A stretch of DNA of 64,000 bases, taken from NCBI RefSeq assembly GCF_001712755.1, contig NZ_MDKC01000012.1, positions 1 through 64,000 on the forward strand. Reading direction: 5' to 3'. The translations under genes and the position numbers were made by a program. Source of the stretch: Gottfriedia luciferensis. Lineage in GTDB: Bacteria; Bacillota; Bacilli; Bacillales; Bacillaceae_G. Under the pieces are notes generated by a model. The model saw only the letters and a program-made list of their open reading frames with translations. It searched no databases and was not told where the DNA came from. Positions 33,778 through 46,214 of the stretch are shown one piece after another. The stretch's first letter is position 1, and every line of letters starts with the position of its first letter.

Positions 33778-34407
33778 ATGACTAAAGGAATCTTAGGGAA
33801 AAAGATCGGTATGACACAAGTATTTGCTGAAAACGGCGAGTTAATTCCAGTAACTGTAATCGAAGCTACTCCAAACGTGGTTTTACAAAAGAAAACTACT
33901 GAAACTGATGGCTACGAAGCTATCCAAATCGGTTTCGCTGACAAACGTGAAAAATTAGCTAACAAACCAGAAAAAGGGCACTCTGCTAAAGCAAACACTG
34001 CACCTAAGCGCTTCGTTCGTGAACTTCGCAACGCTGACGTATCAGCTTATGAAGTTGGTCAAGAAGTCAAAGTAGATATTTTTGCAAATGGTGACATCGT
34101 TGATGTAACTGGAACTTCAAAAGGTAAAGGATTCCAAGGTAGCATTAAGCGCCACGGACAATCTCGTGGACCAATGTCTCACGGTTCTCGTTACCACCGT
34201 CGTCCAGGTTCAATGGGTCCTGTTGCTCCGAACCGTGTATTCAAAAACAAAGCTTTACCTGGTCAAATGGGTGGAGAAAAAGTAACTGTACAAAACCTAC
34301 AAATCGTTAAAGTTGACGTTGAACGTAACTTACTTTTAGTAAAAGGTAATGTACCAGGTTCTAAAAAATCTTACGTAACAATCCGTACTGCGGTTAAATC
34401 TAAATAA
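33778..34407 (+). CDS. rplC: 50S ribosomal protein L3
   Basis: 209 aa. Early assembly protein near the peptidyl-transferase centre. [13 protein letters not shown] opening and the long loop with [20 protein letters not shown] (including the conserved Gln) are intact. CAGGAGGTG upstream. Confidence 0.97.
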   Translation: MTKGILGKKIGMTQVFAENGELIPVTVIEATPNVVLQKKTTETDGYEAIQIGFADKREKLANKPEKGHSAKANTAPKRFVRELRNADVSAYEVGQEVKVDIFANGDIVDVTGTSKGKGFQGSIKRHGQSRGPMSHGSRYHRRPGSMGPVAPNRVFKNKALPGQMGGEKVTVQNLQIVKVDVERNLLLVKGNVPGSKKSYVTIRTAVKSK

Positions 34408-34434
34408 TTAATTTAGAAGAAAGGAGGAAATAAA

Positions 34435-35058
34435 ATGCCTAAAGTTACTATGTTTAATCAAACAGGTGCTCAAGTAGGAGAAATCGAATTAGCTGATGCT
34501 GTATTCGGAATCGCTCCAAACGAACATGCTTTATTTGATGCTGTAATGATGCAACGTGCATCTTTACGTCAAGGTACACACAAAGTTAAAACACGTTCTG
34601 AAGTACGTGGTGGTGGTCGCAAACCATGGAGACAAAAAGGAACTGGCCGTGCTCGTCAGGGTTCAATCCGTTCTCCACAATGGCGTGGTGGTGGTATCGT
34701 ATTCGGTCCAGCTCCAAGATCATACTCATATAAAATACCTAAAAAGGTACGTCGCTTAGCGATTAAATCAGCTTTATCTACTAAAGTATTAGAACAAAGC
34801 ATGCTAGTTCTTGAAGATTTAGCGTTAAACGCACCAAAAACAAAAGATATGGTTACTGTATTAACTGGCTTATCAGTTGCTAAGAAAGTTTTAATCGTAA
34901 CAGCTGACCTAAATGAAAACGTAGCTTTATCTGCTCGCAATATCCCTGGAATCACAGTTCTTGCAGCAAATGAAGTAAACGTAATCGACGTTTTACATCA
35001 TGATACATTAATCATGACTAAAGCTGCGGTGGAAAAAGTAGAGGAGGTGCTTGCGTAA
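34435..35058 (+). CDS. rplD: 50S ribosomal protein L4
   Basis: 207 aa. L4 lines the exit tunnel through its loop, visible as [20 protein letters not shown] around residues 60-80. The macrolide-relevant [12 protein letters not shown] is wild type. The TAA stop shares one base with the rplW ATG, implying coupled translation. Confidence 0.97.
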   Translation: MPKVTMFNQTGAQVGEIELADAVFGIAPNEHALFDAVMMQRASLRQGTHKVKTRSEVRGGGRKPWRQKGTGRARQGSIRSPQWRGGGIVFGPAPRSYSYKIPKKVRRLAIKSALSTKVLEQSMLVLEDLALNAPKTKDMVTVLTGLSVAKKVLIVTADLNENVALSARNIPGITVLAANEVNVIDVLHHDTLIMTKAAVEKVEEVLA

Positions 35059-35348
35059 TGAAGGATCCTCGTGATATTATCAAACGCCCAGTTATCACTG
35101 AAGCTTCTATGGAAGCAATCGCTGAAAAAAAATACACTTTTGAAGTAGATGTAAGAGCTAACAAAACTGAAGTTAAAGATGCTGTTGAAGCAATCTTCGG
35201 TGTTAAAGTAGAAAAAGTTAACGTAATGAACTACAAAGGTAAGTTTAAACGTATGGGTAAACATGCTGGTTACACAAACCGTCGTAGAAAAGCAATCGTT
35301 AAATTAACTGCTGATAGCCAAGAAATTACATTATTCGAAGGCGTTTAA
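35058..35348 (+). CDS. rplW: 50S ribosomal protein L23
   Basis: 96 aa. Tunnel-exit protein that docks trigger factor and SRP. Starts [18 protein letters not shown]; core [19 protein letters not shown] is conserved. Its ribosome-binding site GAGGAGGTG is inside rplD, and the start overlaps the rplD stop by one base. Confidence 0.97.
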   Translation: MKDPRDIIKRPVITEASMEAIAEKKYTFEVDVRANKTEVKDAVEAIFGVKVEKVNVMNYKGKFKRMGKHAGYTNRRRKAIVKLTADSQEITLFEGV

Positions 35349-35379
35349 TACTAACTACTAGAAAAGGAGGGAAATTACG

Positions 35380-36210
35380 ATGGGAATCAAAAAGTATAAA
35401 CCAACCACTAACGGTCGCCGTGGTATGACTACTAATGATTTTGCTGAGATCACTACTGACAAACCAGAAAAATCATTATTAGCTCCACTTAGTAAAAAAG
35501 CTGGCCGTAATAACCAAGGTAAAATTACTGTTCGTCACCAAGGTGGTGGACACAAACGTCAATACCGTATCATCGATTTCAAACGAGATAAAGATGGTAT
35601 ACCAGGACGCGTTGCTACAATCGAGTACGATCCAAACCGTTCTGCAAACATTGCGTTAATTAACTACGCTGATGGAGAAAAACGTTACATCCTAGCTCCT
35701 AAAAACTTAGTAGTAGGAATGGAAATCGTTTCAGGTCCTGAAGCAGATATTAAAGTAGGTAACGCTTTACCACTTGTAAACATTCCAGTAGGTACTACAA
35801 TTCACAACATCGAGTTAAAACCAGGTCGTGGAGGACAATTAGTACGTTCAGCTGGTACTTCTGCTCAAGTATTAGGTAAAGAAGATCGTTATGTACTAGT
35901 TCGTTTAAACTCTGGTGAAGTACGTATGATTTTAGCAACTTGCCGCGCGACAGTAGGTCAAGTTGGTAACGAACATCACGAACTTATTAACATCGGTAAA
36001 GCAGGTCGTTCTCGTTGGATGGGTAAACGCCCAACTGTACGTGGATCTGTAATGAACCCAGTTGATCACCCACACGGTGGTGGTGAAGGACGCTCTCCAA
36101 TCGGACGTAAATCACCAATGTCTCCATGGGGTAAACCAACTCTTGGTTACAAAACTCGTAAGAAAAACAAAGCGTCAGACAAGTTTATCGTTCGTCGTCG
36201 TAAAAAATAA
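35380..36210 (+). CDS. rplB: 50S ribosomal protein L2
   Basis: 276 aa. L2 is needed for subunit association and peptidyl transfer. The conserved histidine block [19 protein letters not shown] near the C-terminus is intact. AAAGGAGGG upstream. The 57-bp gap to rpsS is longer than its neighbours and holds a hairpin. Confidence 0.97.
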   Translation: MGIKKYKPTTNGRRGMTTNDFAEITTDKPEKSLLAPLSKKAGRNNQGKITVRHQGGGHKRQYRIIDFKRDKDGIPGRVATIEYDPNRSANIALINYADGEKRYILAPKNLVVGMEIVSGPEADIKVGNALPLVNIPVGTTIHNIELKPGRGGQLVRSAGTSAQVLGKEDRYVLVRLNSGEVRMILATCRATVGQVGNEHHELINIGKAGRSRWMGKRPTVRGSVMNPVDHPHGGGEGRSPIGRKSPMSPWGKPTLGYKTRKKNKASDKFIVRRRKK

Positions 36211-36213
36211 CGC

Positions 36214-36249
36214 GATTGTGCTACGGTTCACTAGAACCGTAGGTCAATC
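36214..36249 (+). other. Hairpin between rplB and rpsS
   Basis: Stem GATTG-CTACGGTT / AACCGTAG-CAATC: 5 bp plus 8 bp with a symmetric 2x2 internal loop and 6-nt apical loop, ending nine bases before the rpsS ribosome-binding site. No T-run. Confidence 0.75.
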
Positions 36250-36267
36250 ACGAAGGGAGGTACCACA

Positions 36268-36546
36268 ATGGGACGCAGCCTGAAAAAAGGTCCATTTATT
36301 GATGATCACTTATTAGCTAAAGTTGAGAAATTAAACGAGACTGACTCTAAGCAAGTTGTTAAAACTTGGTCACGTCGTTCGACTATTTTCCCACAATTTA
36401 TCGGACATACTATTGCAGTGTACGATGGTCGTAAACACGTACCTGTATATGTATCGGAAGATATGGTAGGTCACAAACTTGGTGAATTTGCTCCAACTCG
36501 TACTTATAAAGGTCACGATGCGGATGACAAGAAAACTAGAAGATAA
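36268..36546 (+). CDS. rpsS: 30S ribosomal protein S19
   Basis: 92 aa. Head protein next to S13. [15 protein letters not shown] and the C-terminal block [10 protein letters not shown] are diagnostic. AGGGAGGT upstream, just after the hairpin. Stop codon overlaps a nonfunctional ATG. Confidence 0.97.
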   Translation: MGRSLKKGPFIDDHLLAKVEKLNETDSKQVVKTWSRRSTIFPQFIGHTIAVYDGRKHVPVYVSEDMVGHKLGEFAPTRTYKGHDADDKKTRR

Positions 36547-36563
36547 TGAGAGGAGGCACTCCA

Positions 36564-36905
36564 ATGCAAGCTAAAGCTGTACTGAGAACAGTTCGTATCG
36601 CTCCTCGTAAAGTTCGTCTAGTAGTCGATTTAATCCGAGGTAAACAAGTTGGCGAAGCGATCGCAATCCTTCGACACACACCAAAAACTGCTTCTCCTGT
36701 TGTAGAAAAATTATTAAAATCTGCTATTGCTAACGCAGAGCACAACTATGATATGGATGTTAATAACTTATACATCGAAAAAGTATTCGTTGATGAAGGT
36801 GCTACTTTAAAACGTTTCCGCCCTCGTGCACAAGGACGTGCTAGCGCAATCAACAAACGCACAAGCCACATTACAATCGTGGTATCAGAGAAGAAGGAGG
36901 GATAA
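36564..36905 (+). CDS. rplV: 50S ribosomal protein L22
   Basis: 113 aa. L22 spans the large subunit and its hairpin lines the exit tunnel ([19 protein letters not shown]). An ATG at 36546 is in frame but overlaps the rpsS stop and has no ribosome-binding site; AGGAGG at 36551-36556 serves the ATG at 36564, which gives the family N-terminus MQAKAV. Confidence 0.97.
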   Translation: MQAKAVLRTVRIAPRKVRLVVDLIRGKQVGEAIAILRHTPKTASPVVEKLLKSAIANAEHNYDMDVNNLYIEKVFVDEGATLKRFRPRAQGRASAINKRTSHITIVVSEKKEG

Positions 36906-36908
36906 TCG

Positions 36909-37568
36909 ATGGGACAAAAGGTAAATCCAGTCGGACTTCGTGTTGGTATTATTAAAGATTGGGAATCTAAATGGTACGCTGAAAAAGATTACGCTGATCT
37001 TTTACATGAAGACATCAAAATTCGTGAGTACATCAGCACTCGTTTAAAAGATTCTGCTGTTTCTAAAGTAGAAATCGAAAGAGCTGCTAACCGTGTAAAC
37101 ATTACTGTTCACACTGCAAAACCAGGTATGGTAATCGGTAAAGGTGGTTCGGAAGTTGAAGCTCTTCGTAAAGCTTTAAACAACCTTACTGGCAAACGTG
37201 TTCATATCAACATCATCGAAATTAAAAGAGCAGATCTTGATGCTAAATTAGTAGCTGAAAACATCGCTCGTCAATTAGAAAACCGTGTTTCTTTCCGTCG
37301 TGCTCAAAAGCAAGTACTTCAACGTGCTATGCGTGCTGGTGCATTAGGTATTAAAACACAAGTTTCTGGTCGTCTTGGCGGAGCAGATATTGCTCGTTCA
37401 GAATCATATAGTGAAGGTACAGTGCCACTTCATACATTACGTGCGGATATCGATTATGCAACTGCAGAAGCAGATACAACATACGGTAAACTAGGCGTAA
37501 AAGTATGGATCTACAAAGGTGAAGTTCTTCCTACAAAAAAGAAAGCTTCTGAGGAAGGAGGAAATTAA
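36909..37568 (+). CDS. rpsC: 30S ribosomal protein S3
   Basis: 219 aa. S3 is at the mRNA entry pore and has helicase-assisting residues. KH-type motif [17 protein letters not shown] and C-terminal [11 protein letters not shown] are present. AAGGAGGG upstream lies in the end of rplV; gap of three bases indicates coupling. Confidence 0.97.
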   Translation: MGQKVNPVGLRVGIIKDWESKWYAEKDYADLLHEDIKIREYISTRLKDSAVSKVEIERAANRVNITVHTAKPGMVIGKGGSEVEALRKALNNLTGKRVHINIIEIKRADLDAKLVAENIARQLENRVSFRRAQKQVLQRAMRAGALGIKTQVSGRLGGADIARSESYSEGTVPLHTLRADIDYATAEADTTYGKLGVKVWIYKGEVLPTKKKASEEGGN

Positions 37569-37570
37569 TT

Positions 37571-38195
<625 letters not shown>

Positions 38196-38216
38196 TGATG
38201 AGGGGAGGTTTGCACA

Positions 38217-38480
38217 GTGAGCGAACGTAACCAACGTAAAGTTTACACAGGACGTGTAGTTTCTGATAAGATGGATAAGACAATTACTGTTGTAGTTGAA
38301 ACTTATAAAACACATAAACTATACGGAAAACGCGTTAGATATTCTAAGAAATATAAAGCGCACGATGAGCTAAACACTGCAAAAGTTGGCGATATCGTAA
38401 AAATCATGGAGACTCGTCCATTATCAGCTACAAAACGTTTCCGTTTAGTTGAAATCGTAGAAGAAGCTGTTATTATCTAA
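38217..38480 (+). CDS. rpsQ: 30S ribosomal protein S17
   Basis: 87 aa. Primary 16S-binding protein. [22 protein letters not shown] and [16 protein letters not shown] match the family. GTG start with GGGGAGGT upstream. Confidence 0.96.
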   Translation: MSERNQRKVYTGRVVSDKMDKTITVVVETYKTHKLYGKRVRYSKKYKAHDELNTAKVGDIVKIMETRPLSATKRFRLVEIVEEAVII

Positions 38481-38526
38481 TAGATGATCGGATATCATTC
38501 TTAATCCGAAAGGAGGTCAATTTGAC

Positions 38527-38895
38527 ATGATCCAACAAGAAACTCGTTTAAAAGTTGCTGACAATTCAGGTGCACGTGAATTACTTACTATTAAAGTATT
38601 AGGTGGTTCAGGCCGTAAAACTGCTAACATCGGTGATATCATCGTATGTACAGTAAAACAAGCAACACCAGGTGGCGTTGTTAAAAAAGGTGATGTAGTT
38701 AAAGCTGTTATCGTTCGTACGAAACGCGGTGTTCGTCGTCCAGACGGTACTTACATCAAATTTGATGAAAACGCAGCTGTTATCATTAAAGATGATAAGA
38801 GCCCACGTGGTACTCGTATTTTCGGACCAGTTGCACGTGAATTACGTGATAGCAACTTCATGAAAATCGTATCATTAGCTCCAGAAGTACTTTAA
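38527..38895 (+). CDS. rplN: 50S ribosomal protein L14
   Basis: 122 aa, standard length. Intersubunit-bridge protein and RsfS docking site. [19 protein letters not shown] and [14 protein letters not shown] are conserved. AAAGGAGGT upstream. Confidence 0.97.
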   Translation: MIQQETRLKVADNSGARELLTIKVLGGSGRKTANIGDIIVCTVKQATPGGVVKKGDVVKAVIVRTKRGVRRPDGTYIKFDENAAVIIKDDKSPRGTRIFGPVARELRDSNFMKIVSLAPEVL

Positions 38896-38951
38896 TTAAT
38901 GTACTTTAATAAATACTTCAGAAAGCCTTATTAAGGAGGTGCACGAAGAAG

Positions 38952-39263
38952 ATGCATGTAAAAAAAGGTGATAAAGTTCAAGTTATCTCTGGTAAAGACA
39001 AAGGAAAACAAGGTGTTATCCTTGCTGCTTTTCCAAAGAATAACCGCGTACTAGTTGAAGGTGTTAACATCATTAAAAAACACTCAAAACCTACTCAAGC
39101 TAACCCACAAGGTGGCATCATCGAGAAAGAAGCACCAATCCATGTTTCTAATGTTATGGCATTAGATCCAAAAACTGGAGTACCTACACGCGTAGGTTAC
39201 CAATTAGTGGATGGTAAAAAAGTACGTATTGCAAAAAAATCAGGCGAATTACTTGATAAATAA
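38952..39263 (+). CDS. rplX: 50S ribosomal protein L24
   Basis: 103 aa. Assembly initiator with a KOW motif ([19 protein letters not shown]). [18 protein letters not shown] is the family signature. AAGGAGGTG lies about ten bases upstream of the ATG. Confidence 0.97.
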   Translation: MHVKKGDKVQVISGKDKGKQGVILAAFPKNNRVLVEGVNIIKKHSKPTQANPQGGIIEKEAPIHVSNVMALDPKTGVPTRVGYQLVDGKKVRIAKKSGELLDK

Positions 39264-39291
39264 TAGAAATTTATGAAAGGAGGTCAACTGA

Positions 39292-39831
39292 ATGAACCGC
39301 CTAGTCGAGAAATATCAAAATGAAATCACTCCTGCTCTAGTGAGCAAGTTTAACTATAAATCAGTTATGCAAGTGCCAAAAATTGAAAAGATCGTCATCA
39401 ACATGGGTGTTGGTGAGGCTGTTTCAAATTCAAAAGCATTAGATACTGCTGTTGAGGAATTAACTTTAATCGCAGGTCAAAAACCTGTTGTTACTAGAGC
39501 TAAAAAATCAATCGCTCAATTCCGTCTTCGTGAAGGAATGCCTATCGGTGCTAAAGTTACATTACGCGGTGAGCGTATGTACGAATTCTTTGAGAAATTA
39601 GTTTCTGTAACTTTACCTCGTGTACGTGACTTCCGTGGAATCTCTAAAAAAGCATTCGATGGCCGTGGAAACTACACTTTAGGTGTTAAAGAGCAATTAA
39701 TCTTCCCAGAGATCGATTATGATAAAGTAAACAAAGTACGTGGTATGGACATCGTTATTGTAACTACTGCAAATACTGATGAAGAAGCTCGTGAAATGCT
39801 AACATTATTCGGAATGCCTTTTCAAAAATAA
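39292..39831 (+). CDS. rplE: 50S ribosomal protein L5
   Basis: 179 aa. L5 binds 5S rRNA and contacts S13. [18 protein letters not shown] and [19 protein letters not shown] are diagnostic. AAAGGAGGT upstream. Confidence 0.97.
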   Translation: MNRLVEKYQNEITPALVSKFNYKSVMQVPKIEKIVINMGVGEAVSNSKALDTAVEELTLIAGQKPVVTRAKKSIAQFRLREGMPIGAKVTLRGERMYEFFEKLVSVTLPRVRDFRGISKKAFDGRGNYTLGVKEQLIFPEIDYDKVNKVRGMDIVIVTTANTDEEAREMLTLFGMPFQK

Positions 39832-39847
39832 TGAAAGCCAGCGCTAA

Positions 39848-40051
<204 letters not shown>

Positions 40052-40084
40052 TTCTATAGATATTAGGAAGGAGGTTATCTGAAC

Positions 40085-40483
40085 ATGGTCATGACAGATC
40101 CTATTGCAGATATGCTTACTCGCATTCGTAATGCGAACATGGTACGTCACGAGAAATTAGAATTCCCAGGTTCTAACCTAAAGAAAGAGGTTGCTGAAAT
40201 TCTAAAACGTGAAGGTTTCATCCGTGACGTTGAGTACATTGAAGATGATAAACAAGGTATCATCCGTATTTTCTTAAAATATGGTGTGAACAACGAACGT
40301 GTTATCACTGGATTAAAAAGAATTTCTAAGCCTGGCTTACGTGTATACGCGAAAGCTGACGAAGTACCTCGCGTACTTAACGGTTTAGGTGTTGCTATTG
40401 TTTCAACATCTAAAGGTGTAATGACAGATAAAGAAGCTCGTCAAGCAAAAACTGGTGGCGAAATCTTAGCATACGTTTGGTAA
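40085..40483 (+). CDS. rpsH: 30S ribosomal protein S8
   Basis: 132 aa, as in B. subtilis. Binds the central domain of 16S r[21 protein letters not shown] and the C-terminal GGEILAYVW are diagnostic. AAGGAGGT at 40068-40075 fits the ATG at 40085 better than the one at 40091. Confidence 0.97.
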   Translation: MVMTDPIADMLTRIRNANMVRHEKLEFPGSNLKKEVAEILKREGFIRDVEYIEDDKQGIIRIFLKYGVNNERVITGLKRISKPGLRVYAKADEVPRVLNGLGVAIVSTSKGVMTDKEARQAKTGGEILAYVW

Positions 40484-40513
40484 TATAACACAGAGAGAAT
40501 GGAGGTGTAGTGA

Positions 40514-41050
40514 ATGTCTCGTGTTGGTAAAAAAGAACTTGTAATTCCTGCTGGAGTTACTCTTACTAATAACAACAATACTATTACAGTAAAAGGACCT
40601 AAAGGTGAGTTAACTCGTACTTTTAGCCCTGATATGACAATCGAAGTTAACGAGAACGTATTATCAGTTGCACGTCCAACTGATAACAAAGAGCACCGTG
40701 CTCTTCATGGTACAACTCGTGCTATCTTAGGTAACATGGTTGAAGGTGTAACTAATGGTTATACTCGTAACCTTGAATTAGTTGGGGTAGGTTACCGTGC
40801 GACTAAAACAGGTGACAAACTTGTTCTAGCTGTTGGTTATTCTCACCCAGTTGAGATCACTCCTGAAAATGGTGTTGAAATCGAAGTACCTTCAAATACT
40901 AAAATCAGTATTAAAGGTATCGACAAAGAACGTGTAGGTGCTCTTGCTGCTTACATTCGTCAAGTACGTCCACCAGAGCCTTACAAAGGTAAAGGTATCC
41001 GTTACGAAGGCGAAATGGTTCGTCGTAAAGAAGGTAAAACTGCGAAGTAA
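40514..41050 (+). CDS. rplF: 50S ribosomal protein L6
   Basis: 178 aa. Near the sarcin-ricin loop. [15 protein letters not shown] opening and [15 protein letters not shown] near the C-terminus are family blocks. TGGAGGTG upstream. Confidence 0.97.
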   Translation: MSRVGKKELVIPAGVTLTNNNNTITVKGPKGELTRTFSPDMTIEVNENVLSVARPTDNKEHRALHGTTRAILGNMVEGVTNGYTRNLELVGVGYRATKTGDKLVLAVGYSHPVEITPENGVEIEVPSNTKISIKGIDKERVGALAAYIRQVRPPEPYKGKGIRYEGEMVRRKEGKTAK

Positions 41051-41083
41051 TCTATAACTAGATAAGAGAAAGGAGTGACCAAG

Positions 41084-41446
41084 ATGATCTTTAAGGCTGA
41101 TAAAAATGCAGTACGTAAAAAAAGACATGCTCGTGTTCGTACTAAATTATCTGGTACTCAAGAACGTCCACGTTTAAACGTTTACCGTTCAAACAACCAT
41201 ATCTATGCTCAAATCATTGATGATGTTAATGGTGTAACATTAGCAAGTGCATCAACTTTAGATAAAGAATTAACTTTAAATGGTACTGGTAACATCGAAG
41301 CAGCAACATTAGTTGGTAGCTTAGTTGCAAAACGTGCTACTGAAAAAGGTGTTTCTGTAGTTGTATTCGACCGCGGTGGTTACTTATATCATGGTCGCGT
41401 AAAAGCTTTAGCTGAAGCTGCTCGTGAAGCTGGTTTACAATTTTAA
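41084..41446 (+). CDS. rplR: 50S ribosomal protein L18
   Basis: 120 aa. 5S rRNA-binding protein of the central protuberance. [20 protein letters not shown] and [16 protein letters not shown] match the family. A GTG at 41075 is in frame but overlaps the AAAGGAG ribosome-binding site; the ATG at 41084 gives the right spacing and length. Confidence 0.97.
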   Translation: MIFKADKNAVRKKRHARVRTKLSGTQERPRLNVYRSNNHIYAQIIDDVNGVTLASASTLDKELTLNGTGNIEAATLVGSLVAKRATEKGVSVVVFDRGGYLYHGRVKALAEAAREAGLQF

Positions 41447-41466
41447 TAAAAGAAGGAGGGACATAC

Positions 41467-41967
41467 ATGCGTCGCATTGATCCTAATAAATTAGAGCTTG
41501 AAGAACGCTTAGTTACGATCAACCGTGTTGCTAAAGTTGTAAAAGGTGGTCGTCGTTTCCGCTTTGCAGCATTAGTAGTTGTTGGTGACAAAAACGGTCA
41601 TGTAGGTTTTGGTACTGGTAAAGCTCAAGAAGTACCTGATGCTATTCGTAAAGCTGTTGAAGATGCTAAGAAAAATCTAATTAATGTACCAATCGTTGGA
41701 ACTACAATTCCTCACGTAATTACTGGTCGTTTTGGAGCTGGTGAAGTATTCTTAAAACCTGCTTCTGAAGGTACTGGAGTTATCGCTGGAGGTCCTGTTC
41801 GTGCGGTATTAGAACTTGCTGGGGTACATGATATTTTATCTAAATCTCTTGGTTCTAATACACCAGTAAACATTGTACGTGCTACAATCGAAGGTTTAAG
41901 TAACTTAAAACGTGCGGATGAAGTTGCAAAATTACGTGGTAAATCTGTAGAAGAATTACTAGGTTAA
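41467..41967 (+). CDS. rpsE: 30S ribosomal protein S5
   Basis: 166 aa. Fidelity protein at the mRNA entry. [22 protein letters not shown] and [19 protein letters not shown] are conserved; the spectinomycin-relevant loop is unaltered. GAAGGAGGG upstream. Confidence 0.97.
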   Translation: MRRIDPNKLELEERLVTINRVAKVVKGGRRFRFAALVVVGDKNGHVGFGTGKAQEVPDAIRKAVEDAKKNLINVPIVGTTIPHVITGRFGAGEVFLKPASEGTGVIAGGPVRAVLELAGVHDILSKSLGSNTPVNIVRATIEGLSNLKRADEVAKLRGKSVEELLG

Positions 41968-41982
41968 TAAGGAGGGATAACG

Positions 41983-42165
41983 ATGGCTAAACAGTTAGAA
42001 ATTACCCTTACTCGCAGTGTAATTGGTCGTAAACAAGATCAAATCGCAACAGTTCGTGCTTTAGGTATTACTAAAACAAACCAAACTGTTGTTAAACAAG
42101 ATAACGCTGCAATGCGTGGGATGATTAATAAAGTTTCTCACCTTGTATCTGTAAAAGAAATTTAA
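41983..42165 (+). CDS. rpmD: 50S ribosomal protein L30
   Basis: 60 aa. [24 protein letters not shown] is the family signature in a short complete protein. TAAGGAGGG upstream, 15 bases after rpsE. Confidence 0.96.
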   Translation: MAKQLEITLTRSVIGRKQDQIATVRALGITKTNQTVVKQDNAAMRGMINKVSHLVSVKEI

Positions 42166-42195
42166 TTGAACATGAATAAGTAAGGAGGTGCCCTA

Positions 42196-42636
42196 ATGAA
42201 ACTTCATGAATTAAAACCTACAGAAGGTTCTCGTAAAGTATCTAAACGTATCGGTCGTGGTATTGGTTCAGGTACTGGTAAAACTGCTGGTAAAGGTCAT
42301 AAAGGACAAAACGCTCGTTCAGGTGGCGGTGTTCGTCTTGGATTTGAAGGTGGTCAAACTCCTTTATTCCGTCGTTTACCAAAACGTGGTTTCACTAACA
42401 TCAACCGTAAAGATTACGCAATCGTTAATGTTGAAACGTTAAATCGCTTCGAAAATGGAACTGAAGTAACTCCTGAGTTACTGATCGAAACTGGTATTGT
42501 TCGTAAAGAATTAGCTGGTATTAAGATTTTAGGTAAAGGTAAGTTAGAAGTAAAACTTACTGTTAAAGCTCACAAGTTCTCATCTTCTGCAGTAGAGGCA
42601 ATCGAAGCAGCTGGTGGAAATGCTGAGGTGATCTAA
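42196..42636 (+). CDS. rplO: 50S ribosomal protein L15
   Basis: 146 aa. Late assembly protein. Glycine-rich N-terminus with [19 protein letters not shown] and [16 protein letters not shown] is diagnostic. TAAGGAGGTG upstream. The secY start follows its stop after one base. Confidence 0.97.
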   Translation: MKLHELKPTEGSRKVSKRIGRGIGSGTGKTAGKGHKGQNARSGGGVRLGFEGGQTPLFRRLPKRGFTNINRKDYAIVNVETLNRFENGTEVTPELLIETGIVRKELAGIKILGKGKLEVKLTVKAHKFSSSAVEAIEAAGGNAEVI

Positions 42637-42637
42637 A

Positions 42638-43945
42638 ATGTTCCGGACAATCTCCAACTTTATGCGCATTGCAGATATTAGAAAAAAAATATTCTTTACG
42701 TTATTAATGTTAATTGTATTTCGTATTGGAACGTTTATACCTGTTCCAAACGTCAACGCTGATGTATTAGCATCTCAAGATAGTACGACGAGTATTTTCG
42801 GAGTGTTAAATACATTCGGTGGAGGAGCTCTTAAACAGTTCTCGATTTTTGCAATGGGTATAATGCCTTACATTACTGCTTCAATCATTATTCAGTTACT
42901 TCAAATGGACGTTGTTCCGAAGTTAACTGAATGGTCGAAGCAAGGTGAGATTGGTCGACGTAAATTGACTCAACTGACTAGATACATCACAATTATTCTA
43001 GGTTTTGTAGAAGCAATTGGATTATCAATCAGTATGAACAATGTTACTGGCGGAATGTTAATAGAAAATCCAGGTTGGTCAACCTATATTTATATAGCAA
43101 TTGTACTAACAGCTGGAACATCTTTCTTATTGTGGTTAGGTGAGCAGATTACTGCTAAAGGTGTAGGGAACGGTATATCAGTTATCATCTTTGGCGGTAT
43201 AGTTGCTGCTATTCCTAATACACTTCACCAAGTCTATCAGCAACAATTTCAAAATGCTGGAGACGCGCTATTCATGAACATCGTTAAGGTTGGCATAGTG
43301 TTTTTAGTTTTACTTTTAGTAATCGTAGCTGTAATTTACATTCAACAAGCTAATCGTAAAATTCCAATTCAATATGCTAAACGTAACAATGGTAATAATA
43401 GCTATGTCGGAGGACAATCTACTCACTTGCCATTAAAAGTAAATGGCGCTGGGGTTATTCCGGTAATCTTCGCTGTTTCATTTTTAATTACTCCTTCAAC
43501 AATTGCATCGTTCTTACCAAGTAACAATGTGACTGAATGGATTAAAACGCATTTTACGTATAACAATCCATGGGGAATGGCATTTTATTTAATCTTGATC
43601 ATTGCTTTCACATATTTTTATACTTTTGTTCAGGCAAATCCAGAGCAAATGGCTGAAAATCTTCAGAAGCAAGGTGGCTACATCCCGGGTATTCGCCCAG
43701 GTAAGAGCACTCAAGAATATATCATTAAAGTCTTATATCGTTTAACTTTCGTAGGAGCAATTTTCTTAGCTGTCATCGCTTTATTACCAATCGTATTTGG
43801 TAAAATTGCGAACTTACCACCTTCAGCTCAAATTGGAGGAACAAGTTTACTAATCGTAGTCGGCGTTGCGCTTGAAACAATGAAACAATTAGAAAGTCAG
43901 CTTGTTAAGAGAAACTACAAAGGCTTTATTAAAGAACGAGCATAG
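42638..43945 (+). CDS. secY: SecY, protein translocase channel
   Basis: 435 aa with about ten transmembrane helices. SecY forms the protein-conducting channel with SecE and SecG. FRIGTFIPVPNVN at the start of the channel domain, PYITASIIIQLL in TM2 and the cytosolic loop GGYIPGIRPGKSTQEYI are conserved. GAGGTG in the end of rplO serves the ATG, so it is coupled to rplO. Confidence 0.97.
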   Translation: MFRTISNFMRIADIRKKIFFTLLMLIVFRIGTFIPVPNVNADVLASQDSTTSIFGVLNTFGGGALKQFSIFAMGIMPYITASIIIQLLQMDVVPKLTEWSKQGEIGRRKLTQLTRYITIILGFVEAIGLSISMNNVTGGMLIENPGWSTYIYIAIVLTAGTSFLLWLGEQITAKGVGNGISVIIFGGIVAAIPNTLHQVYQQQFQNAGDALFMNIVKVGIVFLVLLLVIVAVIYIQQANRKIPIQYAKRNNGNNSYVGGQSTHLPLKVNGAGVIPVIFAVSFLITPSTIASFLPSNNVTEWIKTHFTYNNPWGMAFYLILIIAFTYFYTFVQANPEQMAENLQKQGGYIPGIRPGKSTQEYIIKVLYRLTFVGAIFLAVIALLPIVFGKIANLPPSAQIGGTSLLIVVGVALETMKQLESQLVKRNYKGFIKERA

Positions 43946-43965
43946 GGAAATGCATAATTCCCTAT
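43942..43965 (+). other. Hairpin at the secY stop
   Basis: Eight-bp arms ATAGGGAA / TTCCCTAT, overlapping the secY stop codon, no T-run. May stabilise or process the mRNA 3' end of secY. Confidence 0.55.
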
Positions 43966-43982
43966 TGCTCACCTAATTTTGA

Positions 43983-44645
<663 letters not shown>

Positions 44646-44747
44646 TAATTGAACGATAAGATCGTCGTTCCTTGTGTATGACGTATTGTTGTTTCGTCAA
44701 AACTGATACTGTTATTAAAGCTTAAACATGGCTTTGCTTGGAACGAT

Positions 44748-44756
44748 TGATATAAT
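44748..44756 (+). promoter_or_regulatory. Extended -10 element upstream of infA
   Basis: TGATATAAT, a perfect extended -10 element; no good -35 is seen. It lies in the 226-bp gap between adk and infA and would give infA its own leader. Confidence 0.5.
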
Positions 44757-44767
44757 ATAGGTCTTTA

Positions 44768-44834
44768 GTAGGCCAAAAATCTCCAACATATCAGAGCACT
44801 TTGGCTTAATGTTCCTAAGCGTATGTTTGCCTAC
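44768..44834 (+). other. Structured leader before infA
   Basis: Nested complementary segments: GTAGGC (44768-44773) with GCCTAC (44829-44834), AACATA (44785-44790) with TATGTT (44822-44827), and an apical GCTTA (44804-44808) with TAAGC (44816-44820). GCCAA (44772-44776) can alternatively pair with TTGGC (44801-44805), which would break the outer helix. No known RNA family is recognised. Confidence 0.55.
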
Positions 44835-44871
44835 AAGCAAGCTACTGATTTGAAGAAAGGAGAATGCCCTA

Positions 44872-45242
<371 letters not shown>

Positions 45243-45263
45243 TAAAGAAGGAGGTGCACTAGA

Positions 45264-45629
45264 ATGGCTCGTATTGCTGGTGTAGATATTCCTCGCGACA
45301 AACGCGTGGTTGTTTCTTTAACTTATGTATACGGAATCGGTCGTGCAACTTCTGAAAAAATCTTAGCTGAAGCTGGTATTTCAGAAGACACTCGTGTACG
45401 TGATTTAACAGAAGAAGAATTAGGTAAAATTCGTGAATTAATCGATAAGTTGAAAGTTGAAGGGGATCTTCGTCGTGAAGTTTCTTTAAACATTAAACGT
45501 CTAATCGAAATCGGTTCATATCGTGGTATTCGCCACCGTCGTAACTTACCTGTTCGTGGTCAAAACACTAAAAACAATGCTCGTACTCGTAAAGGCCCAC
45601 GCCGCACAGTAGCGAACAAGAAGAAATAA
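45264..45629 (+). CDS. rpsM: 30S ribosomal protein S13
   Basis: 121 aa. Head protein contacting P-site tRNA and L5. [26 protein letters not shown] start and the C-terminal [17 protein letters not shown] tail are diagnostic. GAAGGAGGTG upstream. Confidence 0.97.
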   Translation: MARIAGVDIPRDKRVVVSLTYVYGIGRATSEKILAEAGISEDTRVRDLTEEELGKIRELIDKLKVEGDLRREVSLNIKRLIEIGSYRGIRHRRNLPVRGQNTKNNARTRKGPRRTVANKKK

Positions 45630-45643
45630 TATTTTTTAAGTAA

Positions 45644-46048
<405 letters not shown>

Positions 46049-46160
46049 TTTGTCTGTATAAATTTTCAAAAATTGTCTATAATGGATTATGATATATGTT
46101 TGGCAAATATTAACAGACATCTCTTGTTGTGCACAATTAGGAACTGCCTAATAGGGACTT

Positions 46161-46182
46161 TCGGTTAGCATGGTCTAACCGA
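46161..46182 (+). other. Hairpin in the rpoA leader
   Basis: Eight-bp perfect stem TCGGTTAG / CTAACCGA with a 6-nt loop, between rpsK and rpoA. No T-run, so not a simple terminator. Confidence 0.65.
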
Positions 46183-46214
46183 GGGTTTCGACGTTTTGAA
46201 GGAGGGTTTAAAAA

